Made by a program: the position numbers and the translations under genes
Shown: piece after piece, positions 16,364 to 25,650 of the stretch
Layout: every line of letters begins with the position of its first letter
Position numbering within the stretch: the first letter of the stretch is position 1
Origin: Peribacillus sp044761985
Lineage (GTDB): Bacteria > Bacillota > Bacilli > Bacillales > DSM-1321
Assembly: GCF_044761985.1 (NCBI RefSeq)
Contig: NZ_JBIWDK010000004.1
Span: forward strand, 186,001-250,000
Direction: 5' to 3'
DNA length: 64,000 nucleotides
Notes under the pieces: generated by a model
Seen by the model: the letters and a program-made list of their open reading frames with translations, nothing else
Told to the model about the DNA's origin: nothing
Database searches by the model: none

Positions 16364-17851
16364 CTATTTAGTTAGGTTTTTAACAGCCTGATCAAAATCT
16401 TCGTCTATTTCTTTAGAAGGTTTCGCCGATAACAGACTGAAAATCACGACGGCAAGCGTACCTGCGATAAAGCCAGGTATGATTTCGTAGACTTCCGCGA
16501 ACTTGTCGATGGATTCCCATACGATCACGGTTACCGTACCGATGATCATTCCAGCCAGGGCTCCCCATTTTGTCATTCTTCTCCAGAAAAGGCTCAGTAA
16601 TATGACCGGTCCGAATGCCGAGCCGAAACCTGCCCAAGCATACCCAACCAATTTTAAAATGGTCCCGCTCGGGTTGAACGCCAAAACAAGGGCAATCACG
16701 GATATCGCCAATACGCCCAACCGTCCAACCAGCACTAATTCCTTATCGGAAGCATTTGGACGAACGAACTGTTTATAGAAGTCATCCGTCAACGCACTTG
16801 CCGACACCAATAATTGAGAAGCGATCGTGCTCATGACTGCGGATAGAATCGCCGCCAGCAAGAATCCCGTAATTAGAGACGGGAACAACTCTTTAGAAAG
16901 GAGGATGAATACTGATTCTGCATTCGCTTCCCCCAAAGGCGCATTCGCCTTGCTAAAGTAAGAAATCCCGACCAATCCTGTGAACATGGCACCTACAATG
17001 GCGAACACCATCCAGCCCATACCGATGCGACGGGCACTTTTCAATTCTTTCACGGAAGATATCGCCATGAATCGGACGATGATATGCGGTTGGCCAAAAT
17101 AACCAAGTCCCCATGCCAGCAACGAAATGATCCCAATCGTCGACATTCCTTCAAACGCATGCAAAAGGGTCGGATCAATTGATTTTATTTCCGTAAATGT
17201 TGGAGTCCAGCCTCCTATATTTACAATGGTGACGACAGGTACTAGAATTAAGGCAATGAACATGATGGTTCCTTGAACAAAATCCGTCCAACTCACGGCA
17301 AGGAAGCCACCGAATAACGTGTAAAGAATGACGACACTTGCCGTCAGCCAGATTCCATATCGGTAATCCAGGTTAAAGGCCGTCCGGAAAAGCTCCCCGC
17401 CTGCTACCATACCGGAAGAGGTGTAGAAAGTAAAAAAGATTAAAATGACTAAAGCGGATACCACTTTTAAAATTCGGGAGGTATCTTTAAACCGATTCCC
17501 CAAATAGTCTGGTATAGTAATAGAATTATTCGCGATCTCCGTATATGTACGAAGCCTTGGCGCCACGAATAACCAGTTTAGATAAGCGCCTACTGACAGA
17601 CCGATGACGATCCACCCGGCACTTAAGCCATTCAAGTACATGGCTCCAGGAAGGCCCATCAGCAACCATCCGCTCATGTCGGAAGCACCGGCACTTAAAG
17701 CGGTTACAGCCGGACCCAAGTTTCTTCCTCCGAGCATGTAATCCGTCAGGTTAGCGGTCCTTCGATAAGCAAGGTACCCGATTAGCAGCATACCTGCCAT
17801 GTATATGACAATTGAAACGATTGCTCCATATTCCAAAAATTCTTCCTCCAT
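16364..17851 (-). CDS. putP: Sodium/proline symporter
   Basis: This 495-residue sodium:solute symporter has about 13 membrane helices. YMLGGRNLGPAVTALSAGASDMSGWLLMG near residues 37-65 is the sodium/proline-binding signature of PutP and OpuE. It imports proline for catabolism or osmoprotection; the two functions cannot be told apart from sequence, and no proline dehydrogenase gene lies beside it. The ribosome site before the ATG at 17851 is modest (AAAGG, ten bases), and a TTG five codons in follows a better GGAGGAAG, so the start could be internal. Confidence 0.88.
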   Translation of the reverse strand: MEEEFLEYGAIVSIVIYMAGMLLIGYLAYRRTANLTDYMLGGRNLGPAVTALSAGASDMSGWLLMGLPGAMYLNGLSAGWIVIGLSVGAYLNWLFVAPRLRTYTEIANNSITIPDYLGNRFKDTSRILKVVSALVILIFFTFYTSSGMVAGGELFRTAFNLDYRYGIWLTASVVILYTLFGGFLAVSWTDFVQGTIMFIALILVPVVTIVNIGGWTPTFTEIKSIDPTLLHAFEGMSTIGIISLLAWGLGYFGQPHIIVRFMAISSVKELKSARRIGMGWMVFAIVGAMFTGLVGISYFSKANAPLGEANAESVFILLSKELFPSLITGFLLAAILSAVMSTIASQLLVSASALTDDFYKQFVRPNASDKELVLVGRLGVLAISVIALVLAFNPSGTILKLVGYAWAGFGSAFGPVILLSLFWRRMTKWGALAGMIIGTVTVIVWESIDKFAEVYEIIPGFIAGTLAVVIFSLLSAKPSKEIDEDFDQAVKNLTK

Positions 17852-18011
17852 TACTTACGAACCTTTCGATAGAGAAGGCTCATTTTATTAAAATAAGCTT
17901 ATCAGAAAAAAAAACATAAGTTAAGTAGTTCTTTCTAATACCCAATATATTAAAATATACAATTAATAGACTATTCAAAAAAGCGTTCCAAAAAACAAGG
18001 AGGACAAAGTC

Positions 18012-20054
18012 ATGCAACCCTATTTCAAACAACAGGATGGAATCTTCCCATCGGTTTGCTCACTTGATTGCCCCGATCAATGCGGTTTACTCCTTCACAA
18101 AAAAGACGGAAAAATCGTGAAAGTCCAGGGGGATCCCAAACACCCGGTCACAAAGGGAAATATCTGCAACAAGGTCCGGAATATGACAGCCCGTCTATAT
18201 GATCCGCATCGTCTTTCGCAACCGCTTATACGAATCGGTCCAAAAGGAAAAGGGCAATTCGCCCCCATTAGTTGGGACGAAGCGATCGGGATGATCACGT
18301 CAAAATGGAAGGCCTTGATAGACCAGCATGGACCGGAATGCATCCTCCCCTACAGTTTTTATGGAAACATGGGAAACCTCAGTGCTGAAGGCATGGATCG
18401 TCGCTTCTTCCACAAACTTGGGGCAAGTAGGCTGGAGCGATCCATTTGTAACTCTGCCGGTTCGGTTGGCTACAGTTATACCATGGGCGGTTCGTTCGGA
18501 ATCGATCCGGAGGAAACAATCGACACAAAGCTTTTCATCATGTGGGGGATTAATGCCGTGAGTACCAATATGCACCAAGTGACAATTGCCCAGCAGGCCC
18601 GGAAAAATGGCGCCAAGGTTGTGGTGATCGACGTCCATAAAAACCAGACCGGGAAGTGGGCTGATTGGTTCATCCCCATCCTGCCTGGTACGGATAGTGC
18701 ACTTGCCCTTGGCATCATGCATATTTTATATGCCGAAAATATGGTCAATCAGCCTTTCCTAGACGCCTATACGGTCGGTTCTGACGAATTGCGTGAGCAT
18801 GTCCGCCAATATGACCCGGCGACCGTCTCCACGATCACGGGCGTTCCAATCGAAGACCTTTATACATTAGCCCGGATGTATGGACAGACCAAACCATCAT
18901 TCGTTCGAATCGGTAATGGCCTGCAACATCACGATAACGGCGGAATGGCTGTAAGGACCATCGCCTGCCTTCCCGCCCTTACCGGACAGTGGCTTGTTAA
19001 AGGCGGTGGGGCGATGAAAGGGAACTCCGGTTATTTGGCATTTAACAAAGATGCCTTACAACGCCCTGAGCTTTTGCGAAACAAGACTACTCGCATCGTC
19101 AACATGAATCAAATCGGAGAAGCCCTTTTAGATAAGGAGAACCCGATTCGTTCCTTATTTGTATACAGCTCCAATCCTGCCCTTGTCGCTCCCAATGCAA
19201 ACAAGGTTAAGGAAGGACTTATGCAAGAAGACCTATTCACGGTCGTCCATGATTTATTCTTAACTGAAACGGCGCAGTATGCCGACCTGGTCCTTCCCGC
19301 CTCTTCATCCTATGAAACGGAGGATTTTTATACTTCCTACTGGCATAATTACATACAAATTCAAAAGCCAGTCATGGAGAAATATGGAGAGTCCAAATCA
19401 AATGTGGAATTGTTCAAGCTGTTGGCTGCTAACATGGGATTCGAGGACCAAGCTTTTCAAGACTCTGAGGAAGACATGATCCGTCAAGCACTCGACTTCC
19501 CCGAGAATCCTTATTTAGGAAACATCAACTATGAAGCTCTTTCTGAACATCAGTTTGTAAAAGCCGAGATGCGACCACTCTTCCCAGGGAAACTGCCGAC
19601 ACCGAGCGGCAAAATCGAACTCTATTCCGAACGGATGAAACAGCATGGGTACGAACCATTGCCTACCTATACACCCATCGCGAAAGACAGCGACCTGCCG
19701 TTCTTATTCATACCGGCGCCGAACCATAATTTCCTGAATTCGACTTTTTCCAATAACGAGAAACATATATCGATGGAAAAAGAACCAAAACTGCATATGA
19801 ATACGGAAGACGCAGTAAAACGAGGGATAACAGACGGCGATATGGTCCGTATCTGGAATGCACGAGGCGAATGTGTATTAAAAGCCGTCATAGGAGAAAA
19901 TGTCCTGGCCGGTGTCCTAGTCAGCCAAGGCATATGGCCAAATACACCTGGCAGAAAGCAGCATATCAATGCCCTCACGCCAGACCGGCTCTCCGATATG
20001 GGAAATGGTGCCGTCTTCTTTTCCGGCCGTGTTGATGTGGAAAAAGCAGTGTAA
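18012..20054 (+). CDS. Molybdopterin-dependent oxidoreductase (YoaE-like)
   Basis: The 680-residue protein is a DMSO-reductase-family catalytic subunit. Cysteines C16, C20, C24 and C52 form an N-terminal [4Fe-4S] site, followed by bis-MGD-binding domains and a C-terminal beta-barrel (ILVSQGIWPNTPG). ICNSAG near residue 145 sits where the molybdenum ligand often lies. No twin-arginine signal is present, so it should be cytoplasmic. It is encoded alone, without an electron-transfer subunit, like B. subtilis YoaE. Substrate unknown; a formate dehydrogenase label would be unsupported. AAGGAGGACAAAGTC precedes the ATG. Confidence 0.85.
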   Translation: MQPYFKQQDGIFPSVCSLDCPDQCGLLLHKKDGKIVKVQGDPKHPVTKGNICNKVRNMTARLYDPHRLSQPLIRIGPKGKGQFAPISWDEAIGMITSKWKALIDQHGPECILPYSFYGNMGNLSAEGMDRRFFHKLGASRLERSICNSAGSVGYSYTMGGSFGIDPEETIDTKLFIMWGINAVSTNMHQVTIAQQARKNGAKVVVIDVHKNQTGKWADWFIPILPGTDSALALGIMHILYAENMVNQPFLDAYTVGSDELREHVRQYDPATVSTITGVPIEDLYTLARMYGQTKPSFVRIGNGLQHHDNGGMAVRTIACLPALTGQWLVKGGGAMKGNSGYLAFNKDALQRPELLRNKTTRIVNMNQIGEALLDKENPIRSLFVYSSNPALVAPNANKVKEGLMQEDLFTVVHDLFLTETAQYADLVLPASSSYETEDFYTSYWHNYIQIQKPVMEKYGESKSNVELFKLLAANMGFEDQAFQDSEEDMIRQALDFPENPYLGNINYEALSEHQFVKAEMRPLFPGKLPTPSGKIELYSERMKQHGYEPLPTYTPIAKDSDLPFLFIPAPNHNFLNSTFSNNEKHISMEKEPKLHMNTEDAVKRGITDGDMVRIWNARGECVLKAVIGENVLAGVLVSQGIWPNTPGRKQHINALTPDRLSDMGNGAVFFSGRVDVEKAV

Positions 20055-20150
20055 ATGATGATTTTATTTCTCGCATTCACTCGTTTCCCGGGAAATATCC
20101 TCGATTCTTGTAATATATTGACTCAAATTCTGGATTCATTCGCTCCACAA

Positions 20151-20186
20151 AAAAAGGCTGTTCCCTCTGGGGAAGCAGCCTTTTTC
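20151..20186 (+). terminator. Terminator of the molybdopterin oxidoreductase gene
   Basis: AAAGGCTGTTCCC and GGGAAGCAGCCTTT form a near-perfect stem with one bulge, ending in five Ts. It lies about 100 bases past the stop, with A-rich sequence on the other side that could also serve the minus strand. Confidence 0.8.
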
Positions 20187-20234
20187 GTGGCATCCGAACC
20201 ATCCTGTTGTTTCGAATGCCATCCTCTTCACGTC

Positions 20235-21560
20235 TTATATACCTTCTTTTTCGATAGCCGTAAATGTATCGTCCAAGATTTCGATCAACTTCCCTACCTC
20301 TGCTTTAGTGATGATCAAAGGTGGTGCAAACACTAGCGTATCTTGATCGAATGTAACAGATCGGCAGATTAAACCATTTTTAGCGGCCTCCGAAACGATC
20401 CGTGGAGCCAAAGGGGTTTCGAATTTTTCCCCCGTTTGTTTGTCTTTGACGATCGATATACCACCAATCAGTCCTAGCGCCCTTACATCCCCGATTATGG
20501 AATGTTTAGCTTGAAGCTTGTTAAAGCCTGCAAGCAATTCCACTCCACGTTGTTTCGAGTTTTCAATTAAGTTTTCCCGTTCAATGATTTCGATATTTTT
20601 CAACGCAACGGCACAAGCCATCGGATGGCCACTGTAAGTGTAGCCATGTAAAAGCGTCCCTTTAGAAAGGGCTATGAAATCCTGATACATCCTATCATTC
20701 AGGACAACACCGCCCAATTGGGCATATCCACTCGTCACGCCTTTGGCAAAGCACATCATGTCTGGTATGACCCCGAAGTGCTCGATTCCGAAATACGCAC
20801 CCGTTCTGCCAAAACCGGTAATGACTTCGTCCGTCACCAACAAAATGCCGTACTCATCACAAATCTCCCTGACTTCCTTGAAGTAGCCTTCAGGAGGCAT
20901 ATTCACGCCACCAGCCCCTTGTATCGGTTCCGTTATGAAAGCAGCGATAGTTTCCGGTCCTTCCTGTACAATGGTCTTGCGCAATTCCTCAATGGAGGAA
21001 CCATCCACATAATAGAAATCCGGCGCAAGGGAATTCGTGAAGTCGCGGAAAGGCTTCAATCCCGTGGCACTAGTCGCTCCCATCGCCACCCCGTGATAGG
21101 ACTTCGAACGGGAAATGATTTTTTGCCGGTTGGGCTGGCCTTTTAAGATCCAATAGTGACGCGCAAGCTTGATCGCCGTATCACTCGATTCCGACCCTCC
21201 GGACGTAAAGAACACGGCATTCAAATTTCCGGGTGCGATGGAAGCGATTTTGGCAGCCAACCGAATGGCTGGTTCATTACTGAAGGTGGCAAAATTAGAG
21301 GTGAACGCCAATTTCTCCATCTGTTCCTTCGCCACTTTGGCAATTTCGTCCTGCCCATGCCCGATATTCACATTCCAAAGGGAAGACATCCCATCGATAA
21401 CCGTCCTGCCCATGATGTCCGTTAGGTAAATCCCCTTACCCTCGGTAAAAATGAAACTCGGTCCATCTTGCTGCTGTTGTTCGATCGCTGTTGTCGGATG
21501 GATAAAATGCTTTTTATCCCAATCAATCAATTGCTGAATATCCGTCTTTTCTTTCACCAT
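20235..21560 (-). CDS. Class III aminotransferase (omega-amino acid type)
   Basis: The 441-residue PLP enzyme has DGMSSLWNVNIGHG near residues 53-66, FTSGGSESSDTAIKLAR, LLVTDEVITGFGRTG with the PLP-binding aspartate, FAKGVTSGYAQLGG with the PLP lysine, and GYTYSGHP. These define the omega-amino acid:pyruvate subgroup, and it resembles B. subtilis YhxA. The amino donor cannot be fixed from sequence. The ATG at 21560 follows AGAAGGGTG; the longer frame to 21647 has no ribosome site. It is transcribed alone. Confidence 0.88.
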   Translation of the reverse strand: MVKEKTDIQQLIDWDKKHFIHPTTAIEQQQQDGPSFIFTEGKGIYLTDIMGRTVIDGMSSLWNVNIGHGQDEIAKVAKEQMEKLAFTSNFATFSNEPAIRLAAKIASIAPGNLNAVFFTSGGSESSDTAIKLARHYWILKGQPNRQKIISRSKSYHGVAMGATSATGLKPFRDFTNSLAPDFYYVDGSSIEELRKTIVQEGPETIAAFITEPIQGAGGVNMPPEGYFKEVREICDEYGILLVTDEVITGFGRTGAYFGIEHFGVIPDMMCFAKGVTSGYAQLGGVVLNDRMYQDFIALSKGTLLHGYTYSGHPMACAVALKNIEIIERENLIENSKQRGVELLAGFNKLQAKHSIIGDVRALGLIGGISIVKDKQTGEKFETPLAPRIVSEAAKNGLICRSVTFDQDTLVFAPPLIITKAEVGKLIEILDDTFTAIEKEGI

Positions 21561-21835
21561 GTAGAAACACCCTTCTCTACTGATATTTTTAATACAGAGA
21601 TATGTATTCTGTAACAAGATGCATGCCGAGGTACTGTGTTCTAACATAACCTTCAGGAAATAATCAGGAGATAAGTCAACCTCTCTATCTAGTTAATTTT
21701 CTGAAATATTTCATTTAACATTGTATTATTCTTGTATTTTTTTTATCCCATAAACTTCGAAAATCTTTAGCCAGGATATCGCTACATGCCATGAAGACCT
21801 GCATACCGGGACCCACTAAAAGGCGGGGACACGAG
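21561..21835. other. Intergenic region upstream of the aminotransferase
   Basis: AT-rich sequence that should contain the aminotransferase promoter. I could not settle on a -35/-10 pair and saw no small ORF with a ribosome site. Confidence 0.4.
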
Positions 21836-21836
21836 C

Positions 21837-21875
21837 AAAAAAAAAACTAGCTGCTAAGATGACAGCTAGTTTTTG
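21837..21875 (-). terminator. Terminator of the NAD(P)H-hydrate repair gene
   Basis: AAAAACTAGCTG and CAGCTAGTTTTT form a perfect 12-bp stem around nine bases, with a long T tract on the minus strand. It lies about 80 bases past the minus-strand stop at 21955. Confidence 0.85.
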
Positions 21876-21954
21876 ATTCCCTACCTTTTCATGGTACTTT
21901 CTTTTTATTTTATTGTTATCGAGCACTCACTTCATGTCGTCCATCAGCGAGTGC

Positions 21955-23388
21955 CTATTCGAATTCCTTCAACACATAGGCCAAGTTTTCACTCACATCA
22001 CTTGCGAGCAGACTGCTCTTCGCCCTCGTTTCACTCCATTGCTCCGCGCTTACCCCGTGACAGTATACAGCATTGGCCACGGCCGCTTTCTTATCTTCAT
22101 AGAATGAGATAAATGCAAGGATCATCCCAGTCAAGGTATCACCTGTCCCGCCTTTGGCAAGTCCATCATTGCCGGTCGAATTCACCCATACATCGCCATC
22201 GGGAAACGCCATCACCGTATTTCTTCCTTTGAGTACAACGGTCACCTTATTCGAGATCGCATATTCAGATGCGAGGCGCAGGCGGTCTTTCTGGATTTCC
22301 TTCGTCGGAAGACCCGTCATTTTACTGAACTCACCAGGATGGGGCGTGACGATCGTCATCGCTTCACGCATGGGATAGTCGCGTTTCTTAAGGGCTCCTG
22401 CATCGATAATGATCGGCAGGTCCCTTTTCATTACTTCATGTAACGCCCGTTCGATTTTTTCCTCATTATCCAATCCTGGGCCGATTGCCACTCCCCTTAT
22501 CCCTTTAGGCACCGCTCCAGCCGCTACCTTTTCCAGTCCATCATGTAAAAATGTACATTCCGGCACCCGGCTCGCGATAATTGCTGAAGCGAACCTTGTT
22601 GTCGCCACAGTCAGTTTCCCGATTCCACTCCGCATCGCGGCAAGGCTCGCCAGCATGGCACTTCCCGGCATTTCATCCGTACCCGCTATCAACAGTCCCG
22701 TCCCGAATGTCCCCTTATGCGAGGCACCATTTCGCTTCGGGAAGCTTGCGGCAACATCCCCTTTGGTCCATACTTGCCAATTGGATGTCTGTGGCAAGCC
22801 AATATCGAGCACTTCGGTCTGACCATAATACTCGACACTTCCTTCGAGAAACGCCGATGGTTTGTACCCGTGGAGCGTGAATGTTCGGTCAGCCTTTATA
22901 GCCTTTTCCACTTCACCGGTATCCGCCAAAACGCCTGTCGGAATATCGATTGCCATCCGAACGGCCTCTTGCTCATTCATCCAATCAATCAGCTGTTCGA
23001 TATCATTACGGAGTGGCAACCTCGCTCCGACCCCAAGCAGCGCATCTATCAACACATCATAATCCTCACTGATTTCCGATACCTCAAATCCGCAGTGGAG
23101 ATAATAGCGGTAGTGGCGCTCTGCAGTCTCAGAAACAGGTTCCCCTAGTGGGATAGCGAGCTCACATATGAAACCATGTTGCTTTAAATAACGGGCGAGA
23201 ACCACTCCATCTCCGCCATTGTTCCCTTTTCCCGCAAGAATCAAGATTCGCTGCGATTTGCTCACATTTTTGACAATGGCTTCAAATAAAGCCCGTCCCG
23301 CATTTTCCATCAGCGTAAACGTTTCAAGTCCATGATCCGCTGCAGTTCGATCGATTCTTTTTATTTCCTCTCCTCGATAGATATACAA
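21955..23388 (-). CDS. nnrD: Bifunctional NAD(P)H-hydrate epimerase/dehydratase
   Basis: The 477-residue fusion repairs hydrated NADH and NADPH. Residues 1-210 form the YjeF_N epimerase domain (LAGKGNNGGDGVVLARYL near 52-69). The remainder is the ADP-dependent dehydratase domain of the ribokinase fold, with TPHPGEFSKM and the NDGLAKGGTGDTLTGMI loop with its catalytic aspartate. The frame opens with TTG at 23388, and no good ribosome site precedes it, but the family N-terminus (about eight residues before EEIKRIDR) supports this start. bluB lies 38 bases upstream on the same strand, so the two may be cotranscribed. Confidence 0.9.
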   Translation of the reverse strand: MYIYRGEEIKRIDRTAADHGLETFTLMENAGRALFEAIVKNVSKSQRILILAGKGNNGGDGVVLARYLKQHGFICELAIPLGEPVSETAERHYRYYLHCGFEVSEISEDYDVLIDALLGVGARLPLRNDIEQLIDWMNEQEAVRMAIDIPTGVLADTGEVEKAIKADRTFTLHGYKPSAFLEGSVEYYGQTEVLDIGLPQTSNWQVWTKGDVAASFPKRNGASHKGTFGTGLLIAGTDEMPGSAMLASLAAMRSGIGKLTVATTRFASAIIASRVPECTFLHDGLEKVAAGAVPKGIRGVAIGPGLDNEEKIERALHEVMKRDLPIIIDAGALKKRDYPMREAMTIVTPHPGEFSKMTGLPTKEIQKDRLRLASEYAISNKVTVVLKGRNTVMAFPDGDVWVNSTGNDGLAKGGTGDTLTGMILAFISFYEDKKAAVANAVYCHGVSAEQWSETRAKSSLLASDVSENLAYVLKEFE

Positions 23389-23425
23389 AACGAAACACCA
23401 GCTTTCTACAAGATCCTTACAAGGT

Positions 23426-24067
23426 CTAGTTTTGGCCCCACTTATCTTTAAAAATCAAATCATCCATCGACCGTCTCTTTTCCCAATTGGCCGTTTCAAG
23501 AATCGGTTTATCGGGATATTGATCGGTATAGCCAACAGACATGAGCGCGACAGGCTCCACGTGTGGAGGGATATCCAAAATGTCCCGGATATCATTCTTC
23601 TTGTAAAAACTGACCCAGCCCATCGCCAACCCTTCCGCACAGGCGGCTAACCACATATTCTGAATGGCACAGGCCGTCGATAAAATATCCGTTTCAGGAA
23701 TGGAGTTGCGTCCAAGCACATGAGATCCACCCCGCGTCGGATCACAGGTCACACAAATCGTATAGGGGGCTTCCTTCAAGCCTTCTACTTTCAAACTAAG
23801 AAACTTGTTTTCTTTTTCCCCTTCATAATGAACCGCAAGCGCCCTTCTTTCCTTATCCGCGGCCCAGGCCAACCGCTCTTTAATCTCCTGGTCCGAAACG
23901 ACAATGAAACTCCAAGGTTGCATGAACCCAACAGACGGTGCATGATGTCCCGCCTCCAAAATCTTATGCAAGGTATCCTTTGAGATGGGATCGGGTAAAA
24001 AACTCCGGATATCCCTCCGGCTATAAATCGCTTTATATACACCAGCTTGTTCATCATTAGTAAACAT
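23426..24067 (-). CDS. bluB: 5,6-dimethylbenzimidazole synthase BluB
   Basis: The 213-residue flavoprotein is a BluB-type member of the nitroreductase family, which cleaves reduced FMN with oxygen to make the lower ligand of cobalamin. BluB features are YKAIYSRRDIRSFLPDPI (11-28), HHAPSVGFMQPWSF (40-53), CDPTRGGSHVLGR (108-120) and STACAIQNMWLAACAEGLAMGWVSFY. Ordinary nitroreductases lack the DPTRGG segment. ATGGAGGAGAAGT precedes the ATG. No other cobalamin gene is in view, so it may serve salvage or a pathway encoded elsewhere. Confidence 0.85.
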   Translation of the reverse strand: MFTNDEQAGVYKAIYSRRDIRSFLPDPISKDTLHKILEAGHHAPSVGFMQPWSFIVVSDQEIKERLAWAADKERRALAVHYEGEKENKFLSLKVEGLKEAPYTICVTCDPTRGGSHVLGRNSIPETDILSTACAIQNMWLAACAEGLAMGWVSFYKKNDIRDILDIPPHVEPVALMSVGYTDQYPDKPILETANWEKRRSMDDLIFKDKWGQN

Positions 24068-24260
24068 ACTTCTCCTCCATTATCTCTATCTCTTAGAGAA
24101 ATTTATCTAAATATTAATATTCAATATGAATTTTACAGGTAAACCCTTACAATGAAAAGCAGCCTCATCCTTCCTATTCTATGACAAAAACCGGAATCGA
24201 TGAAGGATAGCTAGGGGAAATGGACGCGGGGTACAAGACCTTCATCCGCGAGAAAGGAAA

Positions 24261-24287
24261 GGAACGAGACTCTATTCATCTCGTTCC
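24261..24287 (-). terminator. Terminator overlapping the uridine-kinase-like stop codon
   Basis: GGAACGAG and CTCGTTCC pair around the region holding the TGA stop at 24278-24276, followed on the minus strand by a pyrimidine-rich TTTCC tract. Confidence 0.6.
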
Positions 24288-24881
24288 ATCCACAATCAGG
24301 TTGACCCTATCTCGTGGAAGATGTGCATCGACATAGAGATCTTCATAGACCATCCAGTTATCTTCCCACATGGAACGCATCTCTTCCCCATCACGCTCAA
24401 TTCCACGGTCTAATCGTTTCTCCCGGGGGCACTCCACCCAAATGGTAAAATTATAGAAGGCAGCCAATTCATAGCGAGTGGAGTATGTGCCTTCAATGAT
24501 GACAGTCCCACCCACTGGGATGGTATGCCACTCAGCCATTGCATCCGATTCCCAATCATAACGTTGGTAGACCGCTTCTTTCCCTGAGGTAAGCGGTTCC
24601 AAAACTTGACTGAAGACACGGGACCAATCGTAGTTCACACCAATCAAATTCCCGACTGGAGGCAACTGGGCCCTTTGAGAAGAAGGAAAATAGAAATCAT
24701 CCATATGAACAATTGTGACATCCTGACAATGAGCTTTTATATAGGCAGCAAGGGTACTTTTCCCCGAACCACCGCGACCATCTATGGCAACTAAATATGG
24801 CCTTCGGTTTCCAGGGGAATTCTGGATTTCAGCAATAAGTTGGGAAATCGTGTGCTGGCCACGAATTGTTGGGAAATTCAT
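24276..24881 (-). CDS. P-loop nucleoside kinase, uridine kinase family
   Basis: The 201-residue protein is a small P-loop kinase. Walker A is DGRGGSGKST (about 34-43), followed by VHMDDFYFP, the substrate-binding loop of uridine kinases, and IEGTYSTR. Bacillus proteins of this kind are commonly labelled uridine kinase, but no substrate test is implied here. The ATG at 24881 sits four bases after GGAGGGG, which excludes the longer frame reaching 25013 that would overlap the divergent HAD gene. Confidence 0.8.
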   Translation of the reverse strand: MNFPTIRGQHTISQLIAEIQNSPGNRRPYLVAIDGRGGSGKSTLAAYIKAHCQDVTIVHMDDFYFPSSQRAQLPPVGNLIGVNYDWSRVFSQVLEPLTSGKEAVYQRYDWESDAMAEWHTIPVGGTVIIEGTYSTRYELAAFYNFTIWVECPREKRLDRGIERDGEEMRSMWEDNWMVYEDLYVDAHLPRDRVNLIVDGTR

Positions 24882-24969
24882 CAAACCCCTCCTCTTCCTA
24901 TATATTTCTCTACACCCTCCCAAGAAACCCTCCTTGGGTGCGCAAAAAAATTGAAAGAAGGTACAAAAT

Positions 24970-25650
24970 ATGAATTCCATTCCCTTTGCCGTCATCTTCG
25001 ACATGGACGGCACCCTGTTTCAAACCAATAGGATTTTAGGTTCATCACTTGAAAGAACGTTCAAAGTCCTTCGGTCAGAAGGAAATTGGCAGGGAGAAGC
25101 CCCTCTTGCCACATACCAAAAAATCATGGGGGTTCCACTAAAGGTCGTATGGGAAACCTTATTGCCAAATCACGCCGAGTCTATTCGGAATCAAGCCGAC
25201 CGACTCTTTCTTGAATGTTTGAATCAAGAGATCAAAGAAGGAAAAGGTCAGCTTTACCCAAACGTCATCGAGACCTTGTCAGTCTTTAAACAACAAGGTA
25301 TTCCAATATTCATAGCCAGCAACGGACTTGAAAAGTATTTGGAAGAAATCTGTACATATTTTCATCTGCATGAATACCTTACGGACATTTACAGTATCGA
25401 AAGGTCATTGAAAGGCTCGAAAACGGATTTAGTTCACATGTTGTTGAGAAACTATAACATTGAAGAAGCCATCCTGGTTGGCGACCGAAAGTCCGATATC
25501 GAAGCTGCAAAGGAAAATGGATTAGTGGCCGTCAGCTGTCCATTTGGTTTTGCGACTGTCAATGAATTGGTGGAAGCAGATCTTCTCATCGCGGATTTTT
25601 TTGAATTACAAGCATATGTTTTTAAACGAATATCAACGCTCTCTTTCTAA
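24970..25650 (+). CDS. HAD-superfamily phosphatase
   Basis: The 226-residue hydrolase has the HAD motifs in order: FDMDGTLF with nucleophile D11 and acid D13, FIASNG (motif II) near residue 117, a conserved lysine near 153, and VGDRKSDIEAA (motif IV). An alpha-helical cap lies between motifs I and II, as in phosphoglycolate phosphatases. The substrate is unknown. AAGAAGG precedes the ATG. The 3' end overlaps the convergent dacC stop region by 18 bases. Confidence 0.87.
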   Translation: MNSIPFAVIFDMDGTLFQTNRILGSSLERTFKVLRSEGNWQGEAPLATYQKIMGVPLKVVWETLLPNHAESIRNQADRLFLECLNQEIKEGKGQLYPNVIETLSVFKQQGIPIFIASNGLEKYLEEICTYFHLHEYLTDIYSIERSLKGSKTDLVHMLLRNYNIEEAILVGDRKSDIEAAKENGLVAVSCPFGFATVNELVEADLLIADFFELQAYVFKRISTLSF

